In this document: positions 17,282 through 26,430 of the stretch, piece by piece
Layout: every line of letters begins with the position of its first letter
Numbering within the stretch: the first letter of the stretch is position 1
Assembly: GCA_943788615.1 (NCBI GenBank)
Contig: CALSQY010000001.1
Span: forward strand, 124,001-188,000
From: UBA4465 sp002292365
GTDB lineage: Bacteria; Bacteroidota; Bacteroidia; Cytophagales; Cyclobacteriaceae
Direction: 5' to 3'
Length of the DNA stretch: 64,000 nt
Notes under the pieces: generated by a model
Told to the model about the DNA's origin: nothing
Databases searched by the model: none
Seen by the model: the letters and a program-made list of their open reading frames with translations, nothing else
Position numbers and translations under genes: made by a program

Positions 17282-18220
17282 CTAGAATCTTGTCTGCAGA
17301 TATCCAAATAATTCCATAGACCACGCCACACCCACATGGACCATAACACCACCCCAGATGTTTTTATTTTTAAGGGCTATGATGCCCAAGACATAACCTC
17401 CAAAGATCGAACTAAGCGTTTCGGTAGCCGGTTTTCCAAAATGTAAAAAGCAATAAGTAGCGACCATAGGTAGGATGGCGTAAGGCCCAAAATACTTAAC
17501 AAAAGCATAGATTAAAAAACCTCTAAAAATGAATTCTACTGTGATAAAACTGGTGGCATAGGTGCTTTCATAAATCAGAACGGAAACCCATGTAGGGACC
17601 TCATGATGCACAGCAAAGGACAAGCCATGATCAACTTTATAACGGGGGTAATAAGATTGAAGATCGCCAAAAAAAGAGCCAATAATGATAAAAAAAAGAG
17701 CAATCCCCAGTAGGGTCAAATAAGGGCTCATATTAAATTTTCGAAAAGTGAAACCATAAAAATGTCCCAAAGAAGTATCGAAAGTCAAATAAAAAGCACC
17801 AAAAAGCACCAACACCATTATCAACTTCATGGCCCAATTGATACCTGATCTAAGAAGGAACCATTCTTCAGGTGCTAGGCCCCATCGTATCAAAACGCCC
17901 CAATGAATGCCTCTTGAGAGGCCGATAATTAAAAAACCCAAAAGGAAGGTGATCCAAAATCGAGGATCTTTTTGCCATTTACTGGCTTTTCCAAAGAAAT
18001 TGAGAAGCAAAGCAGTGATAAGAAAAGGAAAACCCTGAAAAAGAGACATAATCAAGGATCTTATCCCAAGGTTTGAGATGGTCTTAATATATTTGGCCTC
18101 AAAGTCAAGCGTATAATTGATAGCGATGAAAATAAGCAGGAATAATAAAATGCTTGCATACAGTTTCAGATCAAAATATTGACGCAGATAGTTGATGATG
18201 TATTGGTACAATGATTTCAT
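17282..18220 (-). CDS. CPBP family intramembrane glutamic endopeptidase
   Basis: 312 residues from the ATG at 18220 (MKSLYQYIINYLRQYF); the frame opens further upstream but would overlap the divergent gene at 18236. It has about eight membrane helices. The CPBP motifs are partly degenerate: VEFIFRGFLIYAFVKYFGPY carries E and FRG in place of EExxxR, then CFLHFGKP and GVMVHVGVAWSM supply the later histidines. Family roles include CAAX processing and bacteriocin self-protection. The missing second glutamate may mean it is not an active protease. Its substrate is unknown. Confidence 0.8.
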   Translation of the reverse strand: MKSLYQYIINYLRQYFDLKLYASILLFLLIFIAINYTLDFEAKYIKTISNLGIRSLIMSLFQGFPFLITALLLNFFGKASKWQKDPRFWITFLLGFLIIGLSRGIHWGVLIRWGLAPEEWFLLRSGINWAMKLIMVLVLFGAFYLTFDTSLGHFYGFTFRKFNMSPYLTLLGIALFFIIIGSFFGDLQSYYPRYKVDHGLSFAVHHEVPTWVSVLIYESTYATSFITVEFIFRGFLIYAFVKYFGPYAILPMVATYCFLHFGKPATETLSSIFGGYVLGIIALKNKNIWGGVMVHVGVAWSMELFGYLQTRF

Positions 18221-18235
18221 AAAGACCTTAAATAT

Positions 18236-18991
18236 ATGTGCTTGATTGTATTTGCTCACCATGCACACCCTAAATACCCATTTATTTTATTGGCCAATCG
18301 AGATGAGTATTATGAAAGACCTACTTTGGAGATGGGTTTTTGGGAAGAAGAACCGGATCTTATTGGAGGTCGGGATTTGCGCGCAGGGGGTACGTGGCTG
18401 GCCATGAATAGGTCGGGAGCCTTTGCTGCGGTGACCAACGTTAGAGCTTCGATCCTTCAACCGAATGCCAAAAGTAGGGGACATTTACCGATAGATTTTT
18501 TGAAGTCGTCCCAAACAAGTGAGGCGTTTATGCGGAAATTATCTACTCAGGCGATCACCTATAATGGATTTAATTTTTTGACCAGAAAAGGGGATGCGTT
18601 GTTTCATCTCAATAATCAATTGGAGATCGTCAATCAGGTACCCGCAGGGATACATGGATTATGCAATGCCAGTTTGAATACTTCATGGCCCAAATTAGAC
18701 CATTTAAAAAGGCGTTTTAAGGCCTCTATTGATAAAAAATTTGATAAAGAAGCGTTACTAGATTTAATGCTGGACAAACAATTGGCCGAGGAGGAATGGC
18801 TTCCTGAGACGGGAATAACGCGAGAGATGGAGCGTGCGTTATCTTCTATTTTTATTGATTTACCGACGTATGGTACACGAAGTACGACCTTAATCACCAT
18901 AGACAACCATGGTGTGGCCGACTTGACAGAAATTACCCATCACCCCAAGCAAACAGGCAATCGAAAGCATTTTAACTTTAAAATATTATGA
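18236..18991 (+). CDS. NRDE (TANGO2-like) family protein
   Basis: 251 residues beginning MCLIVFAHHAHPKYPFILLA and then NRDEYYERPT. Cys2, exposed after Met removal, is the expected N-terminal nucleophile, and NRDE is the family name motif. FLEEEPDLIGGRDLRAGGTW-like residues follow (WEEEPDLIGGRDLRAGGTWL), as do GAFAAVTNVR and TYGTRSTTLITID near the end. Bacterial and eukaryotic homologues are linked to membrane or heme handling, but no reaction is settled. Starts only 15 bases from the divergent CPBP gene and overlaps the next gene by ATGA. Confidence 0.93.
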   Translation: MCLIVFAHHAHPKYPFILLANRDEYYERPTLEMGFWEEEPDLIGGRDLRAGGTWLAMNRSGAFAAVTNVRASILQPNAKSRGHLPIDFLKSSQTSEAFMRKLSTQAITYNGFNFLTRKGDALFHLNNQLEIVNQVPAGIHGLCNASLNTSWPKLDHLKRRFKASIDKKFDKEALLDLMLDKQLAEEEWLPETGITREMERALSSIFIDLPTYGTRSTTLITIDNHGVADLTEITHHPKQTGNRKHFNFKIL

Positions 18992-19440
18992 GCAAGTTGT
19001 TGAAGAGTGTTTTTATTGGGATGATGTTCTTTCAGCATTGTAATCCAGAGAAGATACAGCCATCACTTTTGGAGGGCGTAATTGCGGGAGCAACTTACCG
19101 GTATCAGTATGGAAAGGCTCAGCAAGTTGTGACCACGGATTTATTTGATACCCAGCTATTCAGTGAAGATCAAATTGAAGAAGACCCGTGCCTCATTACC
19201 TTTTCTCCAAGGGGTTATATTTCACTTAAATTTCCTTTTGAGGAAGGCTTTTATCAAGTGCCTTCAGATGTTTCTATCACCTTTCATCAGCCAGGAGTCA
19301 CTGATAAAAGCTATCAAGCTACTTCTGGTTTTATTGAAGTGTTGGGCGTTAACCTAGGCCGTATCAACGCCTATATGGAAGCGAATTACGACTCCCTGAA
19401 TAGAGTTGAAGGGACGTTTATCTTAGATAATTGCTATTAA
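18988..19440 (+). CDS. Small putative lipoprotein, unknown
   Basis: 150 residues overlapping the end of the NRDE gene by ATGA, so probably translationally coupled. The N-terminus MSKLLKSVFIGMMFFQHC looks like a short lipoprotein signal with Cys18. The body has beta-rich stretches (YRYQYGKAQQVV, CLITFSPRGYISLKFPFEEG) and a cysteine near the C-terminus that could pair with another in DPCLITF. I recognise no family. The coupling to NRDE is the only functional hint. Confidence 0.6.
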   Translation: MSKLLKSVFIGMMFFQHCNPEKIQPSLLEGVIAGATYRYQYGKAQQVVTTDLFDTQLFSEDQIEEDPCLITFSPRGYISLKFPFEEGFYQVPSDVSITFHQPGVTDKSYQATSGFIEVLGVNLGRINAYMEANYDSLNRVEGTFILDNCY

Positions 19441-19467
19441 TATTAGATAAATTAATTTAAAAAGAGG

Positions 19468-22332
19468 TTATGAATTTATCGACGCAGGTTCATAATCTTC
19501 AATAGGGAGGCAACTGCAAACCAAATTCCGATCACCAAAAGCACTGTCTATTCTGCTTACAGCGGGCCAAAACTTGTAAAATCGTTGCCCCGCCATCGGA
19601 AATACTGCTTTTTCTCTGGTATATGGACGTGCCCATGACTCATCTAGAACAACTCTTTGGGTATGGGGTGCATTTTTAAGGACATTGTCCTTGGCATCAA
19701 CCAAACCACTTTCAATTTCAGCGATCTCAGAGCGAAGGGAAATCATGACTTCACAAAATTGATCTAATTCTTTTTTAGTTTCACTTTCCGTGGGCTCGAT
19801 CATCATTGTACCTGCTACAGGAAAAGACACCGTGGGGGCATGGTAGCCATAATCCATTAATCTTTTGGCAATGTCTTCTACTTCGATACCCACCTCTTTG
19901 AAACGTCGACAATCAATGATCAGTTCGTGCGCATTACGATCATTATTTCCTTTGTAAAGGACGGGATAATGGTCAGCCAATCTTTTCCCTATATAATTGG
20001 CGTTAAGAATGGCCATCTCGGTAGCCTCCGTTAAGCCGTCACTTCCCATCATTGCAATGTAGGCATGAGAGATGGGCAAAATGCTGGCACTCCCAAACTT
20101 GGCAGCAGAAATTGATTTGATACTTTTTCCACCACGATGGGGTAAAAACGGCACCAAGTGTTGGGCGACACCAATGGGACCCATTCCGGGGCCTCCTCCT
20201 CCATGAGGAATACAGAAAGTCTTGTGCAAATTAAGGTGACAGACGTCTGCACCAATCATGCCTGGAGAGGTGAGCCCTACCTGTGCGTTCATATTGGCAC
20301 CGTCCATATATACCTGACCACCATACTCATGTATTAAGGCACATATTTCTATGATAGCCTGCTCAAAAACACCATGGGTAGAAGGATAAGTGACCATGAG
20401 TACGGCGAGATTTTGACTGTGCTCAATGACTTTTTCTTTTAAGTCAACAAAGTCAATATTACCTTCGGGATCACATTTGATAATCGCCACTTGCATGCCC
20501 GCCATTACAGCACTTGCCGGATTCGTCCCATGAGCAGAGGAAGGGATTAAAGCAATTTTTCTTTGAGAATGACCATTATTGAGGTGGTATTGACGGATGA
20601 CCATCAGACCGGCGTATTCACCTTGTGCGCCACTATTGGGTTGGAAAGAAACACCCGCAAAGCCGGTGATTTCTGACAACCACGCATGTAATTCTTCTAT
20701 TAAATGATGGTAGCCTTGGGTTTGATTTTCGGGGGCAAAAGGGTGGATTTGACCAAACTCTGGCCAGGTCACCGGTAACATCTCGGTGGTGGCATTTAAT
20801 TTCATGGTACACGATCCCAAGGAAATCATGGAATGGACCAATGACAGATCTTTGTTTTCCAGACGCTTCATGTAGCGCAACATTTCATGCTCAGAATGGT
20901 AGTTATTAAAGACTTCATGATTTAAAAAATCTTGTTTTCTTTGGAGTGGACCCTCAATAGCAATGTCAATAGATGGGGGTACTGTTGGCACCCCCCTTTC
21001 TATGGATTGAGCCACTACGGTAAGCACTGAAATCACATCTGCTTGATCATGCGTTTCATCAAAAGAAACACTGATCTCATTGTGCTGATGATATCGAAAA
21101 TTGAGTTGCTGTACCTCAGCGAGAGCGCGTAGTTTTTTAGCGTCACCGACTGAAAAATAAACAGTATCAAAGAAGGTGTTTTGTTGTGTGGTAATGCCGA
21201 GTTCATGGAGTCCTTTTTCGAAAGATTTAGCTAAACCATGTATTTTAAGTGCAATTTTTTTGAGCCCCTCAGGCCCATGATACACCGCATACATCCCGGC
21301 CATAACCGCTAAGAGGACTTGTGCGGTACAAATGTTGGAGGTAGCCTTTTCTCTTCTGATGTGTTGTTCTCTCGTTTGCAAAGCCATTCGGTAAGCCCTA
21401 TTGCCTTCGCGGTCTTTGGAAATGCCAATAATTCTTCCGGGGACGTTTCTTTTATAAATTTCTTTGGTGGCAAAAAAGGCGGCATGAGGCCCTCCAAAAC
21501 CCATAGGTACTCCCAGACGCTGTGAAGTACCGATGACCACCTCGGCTCCCCAAGATCCCGGTGGGGTAAATAAGGTTAATGCCAAGAGGTCGGTACCGAC
21601 GGCGATCTTAACGTCATGAAACTTGGCTTTTTCACTAAAGGCATACCAATCTATCAACCTGCCTTCATTATTTGGGTATTGAACATAAACACCAAACACA
21701 CTGGGATCTGATAAATCTGCTTGAGATAAGTCCAAACAAGCTATTTCAATATCAATGGGCGTCATTCTTGTGGTCAAGACTTCGAGAGTCTGTGGAAAAA
21801 CACTTTGGTCTACCAAAAGTTTGTTGGCTTCTTTTTTATGCCTTGGTCGTGTTTGTACAAGCATCGAAATGGCCTCTGCAGCAGCCGTAGCCTCGTCTAA
21901 AAGCGATGCATTGGCGATTTCCATACCGGTGAGTTCGATAACCATTGTTTGAAAGTTGATGAGGGCCTCTAGCCTTCCTTGTGCAATTTCGGCTTGATAT
22001 GGTGTGTAAGCCGTATACCAACCTGGGTTTTCCAAGATGTTCCGCTGGATGATAGGGGGAACAATTGTATCGTAATACCCTTGTCCAATAAATGAATTGG
22101 CCACAGTATTTTTTTGAGCCGTTATTTTCAGATCTTTGATATAGTCATATTCACTTTTGGCAGCAGGTAAGGCTAATTTTTTTTTCGAGCGTATGGATGA
22201 GGGGATGGTTTGCGCAATTAATGTCTCTATGGAGCTTACCCCAACAGCGGCTAACATTTGTTCGGTTTCTTTCTTTGAAGGGCTGTTGTGTCGATGCTGA
22301 AAAGAATCACGGTCGTTTAAATCAATGATCAT
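19468..22332 (-). CDS. gcvP: Glycine dehydrogenase (decarboxylating), P protein
   Basis: 954 residues, the full fused P1-P2 form. It decarboxylates glycine using PLP and passes the aminomethyl group to the H protein. Seen: NSFIGQGYYDTIVPPIIQRN and NPGWYTAYTPYQAEIAQGRL in the N half, SQRLGVPMGFGGPHAAFFAT and RTREQHIRREKATSNICTAQ-like residues, and in the C half SLGSCTMKLNATTEMLPVTW and the PLP lysine in CHLNLHKTFCIPHGGGGPGM. Other cleavage-system genes (gcvT, gcvH) are not in the window. It is convergent with the small lipoprotein gene and divergent from pyrC, with about 295 bases between. Confidence 0.97.
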   Translation of the reverse strand: MIIDLNDRDSFQHRHNSPSKKETEQMLAAVGVSSIETLIAQTIPSSIRSKKKLALPAAKSEYDYIKDLKITAQKNTVANSFIGQGYYDTIVPPIIQRNILENPGWYTAYTPYQAEIAQGRLEALINFQTMVIELTGMEIANASLLDEATAAAEAISMLVQTRPRHKKEANKLLVDQSVFPQTLEVLTTRMTPIDIEIACLDLSQADLSDPSVFGVYVQYPNNEGRLIDWYAFSEKAKFHDVKIAVGTDLLALTLFTPPGSWGAEVVIGTSQRLGVPMGFGGPHAAFFATKEIYKRNVPGRIIGISKDREGNRAYRMALQTREQHIRREKATSNICTAQVLLAVMAGMYAVYHGPEGLKKIALKIHGLAKSFEKGLHELGITTQQNTFFDTVYFSVGDAKKLRALAEVQQLNFRYHQHNEISVSFDETHDQADVISVLTVVAQSIERGVPTVPPSIDIAIEGPLQRKQDFLNHEVFNNYHSEHEMLRYMKRLENKDLSLVHSMISLGSCTMKLNATTEMLPVTWPEFGQIHPFAPENQTQGYHHLIEELHAWLSEITGFAGVSFQPNSGAQGEYAGLMVIRQYHLNNGHSQRKIALIPSSAHGTNPASAVMAGMQVAIIKCDPEGNIDFVDLKEKVIEHSQNLAVLMVTYPSTHGVFEQAIIEICALIHEYGGQVYMDGANMNAQVGLTSPGMIGADVCHLNLHKTFCIPHGGGGPGMGPIGVAQHLVPFLPHRGGKSIKSISAAKFGSASILPISHAYIAMMGSDGLTEATEMAILNANYIGKRLADHYPVLYKGNNDRNAHELIIDCRRFKEVGIEVEDIAKRLMDYGYHAPTVSFPVAGTMMIEPTESETKKELDQFCEVMISLRSEIAEIESGLVDAKDNVLKNAPHTQRVVLDESWARPYTREKAVFPMAGQRFYKFWPAVSRIDSAFGDRNLVCSCLPIEDYEPASINS

Positions 22333-22627
22333 TTTTGGATAGATTAGGCTTTTTATTCATTTTCCACAAATTTAAATTGAAAACACTTCTTCTGGTTAAA
22401 AAGTGCGCTGAGTTTTGATGTATGGTTCCTTACATTTATGTCAGTCTAAAAAAAACGCTGAATACATCCAAATTTGGCATGAAAAAGGTGAATATTTTTT
22501 AAAAAAAAGGAATAAAAAGAAATGCAAGGGGGCTTTCAAATAAAAGTAGGAATTAGGTCTGTCAAGTACGGTCATCCCCTGTGATTTATTTGTAATTTTA
22601 CGTGTAGTATGATAAAAGGAAAACCGA

Positions 22628-23968
22628 ATGAGTGAAACTTATTTGATTAAGGCTGGAACCCTTGTAAATGAAGGAACGGTTTCGCACAAGGATGTATTGA
22701 TAAGAAATGAATGTATCGAGCAGATCGGCGAATCATTGGAGCCCAAGATAAATTACAAAGAGATTAATGCAGTAGGGAAGTATTTATTTCCTGGAGTGAT
22801 CGATGACCAGGTGCACTTCAGAGAACCGGGACTCACTCATAAGGGGGAGATTTATACAGAAGCCAAAGCGGCCGTTGCGGGAGGGGTTACATCCTTTATG
22901 GAGATGCCCAATGTACAACCCCAAACATTGACCCAGACCTTGCTGGAAGAAAAATATGAAATAGGAAGAAAAAAAAGTTTGGCCAACTATTCATTTTATA
23001 TTGGGGCGTCAAACGAAAATTTAGAGGAAGTATTGAAAACAGATCCTCGGCAGGTCTGTGGTGTTAAGGTTTTCATGGGATCCTCTACAGGGGATATGTT
23101 GGTAGATGATACCCAGACTTTGGAGCGAATTTTTAGTCGAGTGCCTATGCTGGTCGCTACGCACTGTGAGGATGAGCAGACCATCCGAACCAATATGGCT
23201 CAAGCCCTTCAAAAATATGGTCAGGATATTCCCTTTGAAAAACACCCGATCATTCGGTCAGCAGAGGCATGTTATCTTTCGTCATCACGTGCGGTGAGTT
23301 TAGCAAAAAAATATGGAACCCGACTTCATATCCTCCATATATCCACAGGGAAGGAGTTGGCCTTGTTTAATAATGATACACCGTTGTCAGCCAAGAAGAT
23401 TACCGCAGAAGCGTGTATTCACCACCTTTGGTTCAGTGATGAAGATTATAAGCAAAAAGGGGCTTTGATTAAGTGGAACCCTGCCGTGAAGACGCCCAAG
23501 GACCGGGCCCAAATTTGGGAAGGACTCTTGTTAAATAAGATTGATGTGATCGCTACAGATCATGCCCCCCACACAAAAGCAGAAAAAAACCAGACTTATG
23601 CCCGTGCGCCATCGGGAGGACCTTTGATCCAACACAGCTTAGTCGCCATGTTGGAGTTTTATCATCAAGGGAAAATTTCATTGGAGCAAATTGCTGAAAA
23701 AATGAGTCATGCGGTGGCTGTTTGTTACAAAGTGCAGCAAAGAGGCTTCATTCGCGAAGGTTATTTTGCCGATTTAGCACTGGTGGATCTTAATTGTCCT
23801 TGGCGGGTGGCCTCAGAGAATATTCTTGCAAAATGTGGCTGGAGTCCATTTGAGGGGTCTTTATTCCGTTCTCAAGTAGAAAAAACTTTCGTATCTGGAC
23901 ATCTTGCGTACGATGCAGGGCAGTTTGATGAGAAAATAAAAGGCAAGCGCCTATCTTTTAATCCTTAA
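22628..23968 (+). CDS. pyrC: Dihydroorotase (class I-like amidohydrolase)
   Basis: 446 residues. It closes carbamoyl-aspartate to dihydroorotate in pyrimidine synthesis. Landmarks: metal site LFPGVIDDQVHFREPGLTHK, VAGGVTSFMEMPN, the carbamylated lysine in CGVKVFMGSSTGDM, ATHCEDE, LHILHISTGKEL and the catalytic Asp in VIATDHAPHTKAEK. The first histidine of the usual HxH pair is Gln (DDQVH); the other ligands are present. This may be a lineage trait. An AAAGGA at 22614-22619 lies 9 bases before the ATG and looks like a ribosome-binding site. Gene order gives no pyrimidine operon; tRNA-His follows. Confidence 0.93.
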   Translation: MSETYLIKAGTLVNEGTVSHKDVLIRNECIEQIGESLEPKINYKEINAVGKYLFPGVIDDQVHFREPGLTHKGEIYTEAKAAVAGGVTSFMEMPNVQPQTLTQTLLEEKYEIGRKKSLANYSFYIGASNENLEEVLKTDPRQVCGVKVFMGSSTGDMLVDDTQTLERIFSRVPMLVATHCEDEQTIRTNMAQALQKYGQDIPFEKHPIIRSAEACYLSSSRAVSLAKKYGTRLHILHISTGKELALFNNDTPLSAKKITAEACIHHLWFSDEDYKQKGALIKWNPAVKTPKDRAQIWEGLLLNKIDVIATDHAPHTKAEKNQTYARAPSGGPLIQHSLVAMLEFYHQGKISLEQIAEKMSHAVAVCYKVQQRGFIREGYFADLALVDLNCPWRVASENILAKCGWSPFEGSLFRSQVEKTFVSGHLAYDAGQFDEKIKGKRLSFNP

Positions 23969-24017
23969 AACTTTAATATTTCTGGTAAAAGATTAAATTT
24001 GCCTTCTTTTATAAATG

Positions 24018-24091
24018 GTGGTTGTAGTTCAGTTGGTTAGAACGCCTGATTGTGGTTCAGGAGGTCGCCGGTTCAAGTCCGGTCTTCCACC
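24018..24091 (+). tRNA. tRNA-His (GTG)
   Basis: Cloverleaf: D-arm GTTC, anticodon stem CCTGA/TCAGG with loop TTGTGGT (anticodon GTG), T-arm GCCGG/CCGGT. A G at 24017 faces the C73-type discriminator at 24091, matching the extra G-1:C73 pair of tRNA-His. The acceptor stem has T-T oppositions at pairs 5-68 and 6-67. CCA is not encoded. It lies 49 bases after pyrC and is followed by a terminator. Confidence 0.93.
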
Positions 24092-24095
24092 CTTC

Positions 24096-24127
24096 AAAAA
24101 GCAGTTAAGTGATTAACTGCTTTTTTT
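24096..24127 (+). terminator. Terminator after tRNA-His
   Basis: AAAAAGCAGTTAA and its complement form a 13-base perfect stem with a GTGA loop, followed by further T residues. It begins five bases after the tRNA 3' end and should end the tRNA transcript. The symmetric A and T runs could let it act both ways. Confidence 0.8.
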
Positions 24128-24607
24128 ATTAGCAGAAATTACATTTAAATCTATTCATTTCTTGGCAGTTATTTGGCAGTTATTATAAATCAATTGATTT
24201 GTTAAATAATTTTTTGAATCTTTTTAGAATTTATACATTGAGATAACTGCTTATTTGATAGATCAATATTCCAATCTATTCAAGTTCTAAATAAAATGTG
24301 GAAAACTTTTTCCATTTGAAATCTCAAAATTTAATTTAATCCTACGTTATAGTTCCGGCTAGTCATGGGTTTTCATGATTGATTTTTTTATTTCAAAACC
24401 AGGGTAGAGACATGAGAGGATTGACCTAAACGGCCAAATGCTTTCTTGAAGCGCTGCTAGGAGCTTTTTCTCATGTTGGAGTGAGGGCTTTATGGAGGGC
24501 ATGTAACAAGCGCTTTTTAAATTTGTAGAACAACAAAAAAAAGAGGACCAATTTGATGAACTATTCCGAAAATTGTTTAATTTGTGATACATTTTATCAA
24601 CGCCGAT
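24128..24607. other. Gene-poor stretch beside tRNA-His
   Basis: 480 bases between the tRNA terminator and a small exported-protein gene. It holds the tandem repeat at 24162-24183 and short open frames near 24440-24580, one of which reads FVEQQKKEDQFDELFRKLFN before a stop. None has a start codon and enough length to be called. It may be eroded coding sequence. No integrase or clear attachment-site copy of the tRNA end is present. Confidence 0.4.
24162..24183 (+). repeat. Two tandem copies of an 11-base unit
   Basis: TTGGCAGTTAT occurs twice back to back. The GCAGTTA core also occurs in the terminator stem 55 bases upstream. It could be a replication-slippage duplication or a protein-binding site; nothing else in the area decides between them. 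Confidence 0.6.
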
Positions 24608-24937
24608 ATGAAAATTTATCAATGCTTTGGGATTATGGCTTGCTCAATGCTTGCAGTAATCCATTCAGTAAAGGCGACCAACCCCTATACCGAAGAAATC
24701 AAAGTTTTCAATGAACCAGTGATCGAGGTTTATGAGAATGATCTTTTAACTAAAAATGAGGACCTCATCGAAGAAGTATCCGATGAGGAGAAAAAAGAGC
24801 TGCACAAGAGTCAAGCGAATTTTGCTGACTCATCTTATAGTTCATTGATTAAATACAACTTTGTGTTTTATTTTATTTACAAGCATAAATATGAAAACAG
24901 AAACCAAGATGGGCTTGAGGGACTCAGTATAGATTAA
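24608..24937 (+). CDS. Small exported acidic protein, unknown
   Basis: 109 residues from the ATG at 24608. MKIYQCFGIMACSMLAVIHS followed by VKA looks like a signal peptide. The next part is very acidic (EEIKVFNEPVIEVYENDLLT, EDLIEEVSDEEKKEL), then a hydrophobic patch KYNFVFYFIYKHKY. I recognise no family. The end overlaps the end of the convergent HisA-like gene by four bases. It could be a real small exported protein or a shortened remnant. Confidence 0.45.
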   Translation: MKIYQCFGIMACSMLAVIHSVKATNPYTEEIKVFNEPVIEVYENDLLTKNEDLIEEVSDEEKKELHKSQANFADSSYSSLIKYNFVFYFIYKHKYENRNQDGLEGLSID

Positions 24938-25662
24938 TGATCAGAAGCAATGAAATCGCTTAATTCTTTAAGTGTTATCCGACCTTCGTAATAAGAGCTA
25001 CTGAAAATCACGCTGTGTGTACCAATCTTTTTTAATTCCTCTATGTCCGCGAGATCACGAACCCCCCCTTTAGCCAGAACATGAAGGTTGGGGAACTGAG
25101 CGAGGAGTTCTTGATATAACTCCATTGGAGGCCCTTCGAGCAGTGCTTCCCTAGAAATATCCGTTGTTTTGATGTATTTGAGCCCTCTTTCATAGTAGTA
25201 GGCGATGTGTTTGAAAAGATCAACTTTGGTTTCCTTTAGCCATCCGCCCACTCTAATTTGGTGATCTAAACTATCCGCACCCAACATTATTTTCTCTCGC
25301 CCAAAAGAAATCATCCAAGCTTTGAATAATTCTGGACGATAAATAGAAACCGTGGAGGCCGTGATGCTGTCTGCACCAAATTCAAACGCTTTGTTGACGT
25401 CTCCATCGGTGTGCAAGCCCCCGGTAAAATTTATTTTAAGAGAGGTGTGACCCGCCAGCGTCTCAAGGGTAGGGTAATTCACAATACGCCCCTTTTTAGC
25501 ACCATCCAAATCAACTAAATGTAGTTTTTGGATACCGATACTTTCAAATTGTTTAGCAAGATCGAGTGGGCTTAGGTCATATACTTTTTCCTTTTTAAAA
25601 TCACCTTTGATCAATCGCGCCGTTTGGCCATTATGAATTAATATCGAAGGAATGATCTCCAT
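24934..25662 (-). CDS. HisA-like TIM-barrel protein, divergent
   Basis: 242 residues. It aligns along its length with HisA, the isomerase that opens the ribose of ProFAR in histidine synthesis: HLVDLDGAKKGRIVNYPTLE, GGWLKETKVDLFKHI, YIKTTDISREALLEGPPMEL, LAKGGVRDLADIEEL and YYEGRITLKELSDFI. Key differences: the N-terminal catalytic Asp of IPAID is Leu (IIPSILIHNG), the phosphate loop GGGIR reads TGGLHTDGD, and the second loop reads SREALLEG where TDISRDGTL is usual. The second catalytic Asp region (GADSLDHQIR) is kept. No other his gene is nearby. It may be a paralogue with another substrate or none. Confidence 0.75.
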   Translation of the reverse strand: MEIIPSILIHNGQTARLIKGDFKKEKVYDLSPLDLAKQFESIGIQKLHLVDLDGAKKGRIVNYPTLETLAGHTSLKINFTGGLHTDGDVNKAFEFGADSITASTVSIYRPELFKAWMISFGREKIMLGADSLDHQIRVGGWLKETKVDLFKHIAYYYERGLKYIKTTDISREALLEGPPMELYQELLAQFPNLHVLAKGGVRDLADIEELKKIGTHSVIFSSSYYEGRITLKELSDFIASDH

Positions 25663-25725
25663 TATGGATAAGTTTATGCGTTGCTCGAGACAAATAATTG
25701 AACCTTAATATACAAATATAATAGG

Positions 25726-26430
25726 TCAATAGTTATCAGAATTGACTTGAATCAATTTAAATCCTTCTCCATGGATCGTAATGATTTTAAATACATCTGT
25801 CAATTGAAGATATTTTCGAAGTTTAGCAATGTACACATCCATACTTCTGGCATTGAAATAGCTGTCATTTTTCCAAATACGCTTGAGAGCTAAGGTCCTA
25901 TCTACGGTTTGATTTAGATTTTCCAAAAATAATTTCATCAGTTCATTTTCTTTGGTAGTTAAGGAAATATTGTGCTGATCGATGATTAACGTGTTTTCGT
26001 CATAATGGTATCGAATATTTCCAACCACATATTCTTTTGTAAAGGCGGCAGATTTTTTAGAACTGGATCGTCGTAAAATGGCAGTAATTCTGAGTAGTAA
26101 TTCCTCCATACTAAATGGTTTGGTTACGTAATCATCACCGCCTATTTGAAATCCTTTTAAGACATCTTCTTTCATAGATTTAGCGGTCAAAAAAATGACA
26201 GGAATATCAGCATTGACCGCTCTGATATCTTTAGCTAATGAAAAGCCATCCTTTTTTGGCATCATTAAATCCAGTAAACACAGGTCATATTGGCCCTCAT
26301 AAAAAGCGGTGAGCCCGGCCTCACCATCAGTGGCCAAGGTGGTCTTAAATCCCTTTAATTTGAGGTATTCCTCAAGGATTTGCCCCAGATTAACATCATC
26401 TTCAACCACTAATATTCTTGTATTGTTCAT
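25726..26430 (-). CDS. OmpR-family response regulator
   Basis: 234 residues. The receiver has the acidic pair in ILVVEDDVNLGQIL, the phosphoacceptor Asp in YDLCLLDLMMPKKDGFSLA, the Thr/Lys switch in FLTAKSMKEDVL and KPFSMEELLLRI. The C-terminal winged helix ends with DVYIAKLRKYLQ and ITIHGEGFKLI. The start codon overlaps the end of the kinase gene by 29 bases, so the two are co-expressed. Architecture and order recall the RprX/RprY pair of Bacteroides. Target genes unknown. Confidence 0.95.
   Translation of the reverse strand: MNNTRILVVEDDVNLGQILEEYLKLKGFKTTLATDGEAGLTAFYEGQYDLCLLDLMMPKKDGFSLAKDIRAVNADIPVIFLTAKSMKEDVLKGFQIGGDDYVTKPFSMEELLLRITAILRRSSSKKSAAFTKEYVVGNIRYHYDENTLIIDQHNISLTTKENELMKLFLENLNQTVDRTLALKRIWKNDSYFNARSMDVYIAKLRKYLQLTDVFKIITIHGEGFKLIQVNSDNY

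Noticed and set aside
24128..24200. Integrative element scar at tRNA-His
   Set aside because: Only a tandem repeat is present; no integrase and no copy of the tRNA 3' end were found in the window.
24359..24622. Minus-strand frame of 87 codons between tRNA-His and the HisA-like gene
   Set aside because: No family features, and its start overlaps the signal peptide region of the plus-strand exported protein gene.
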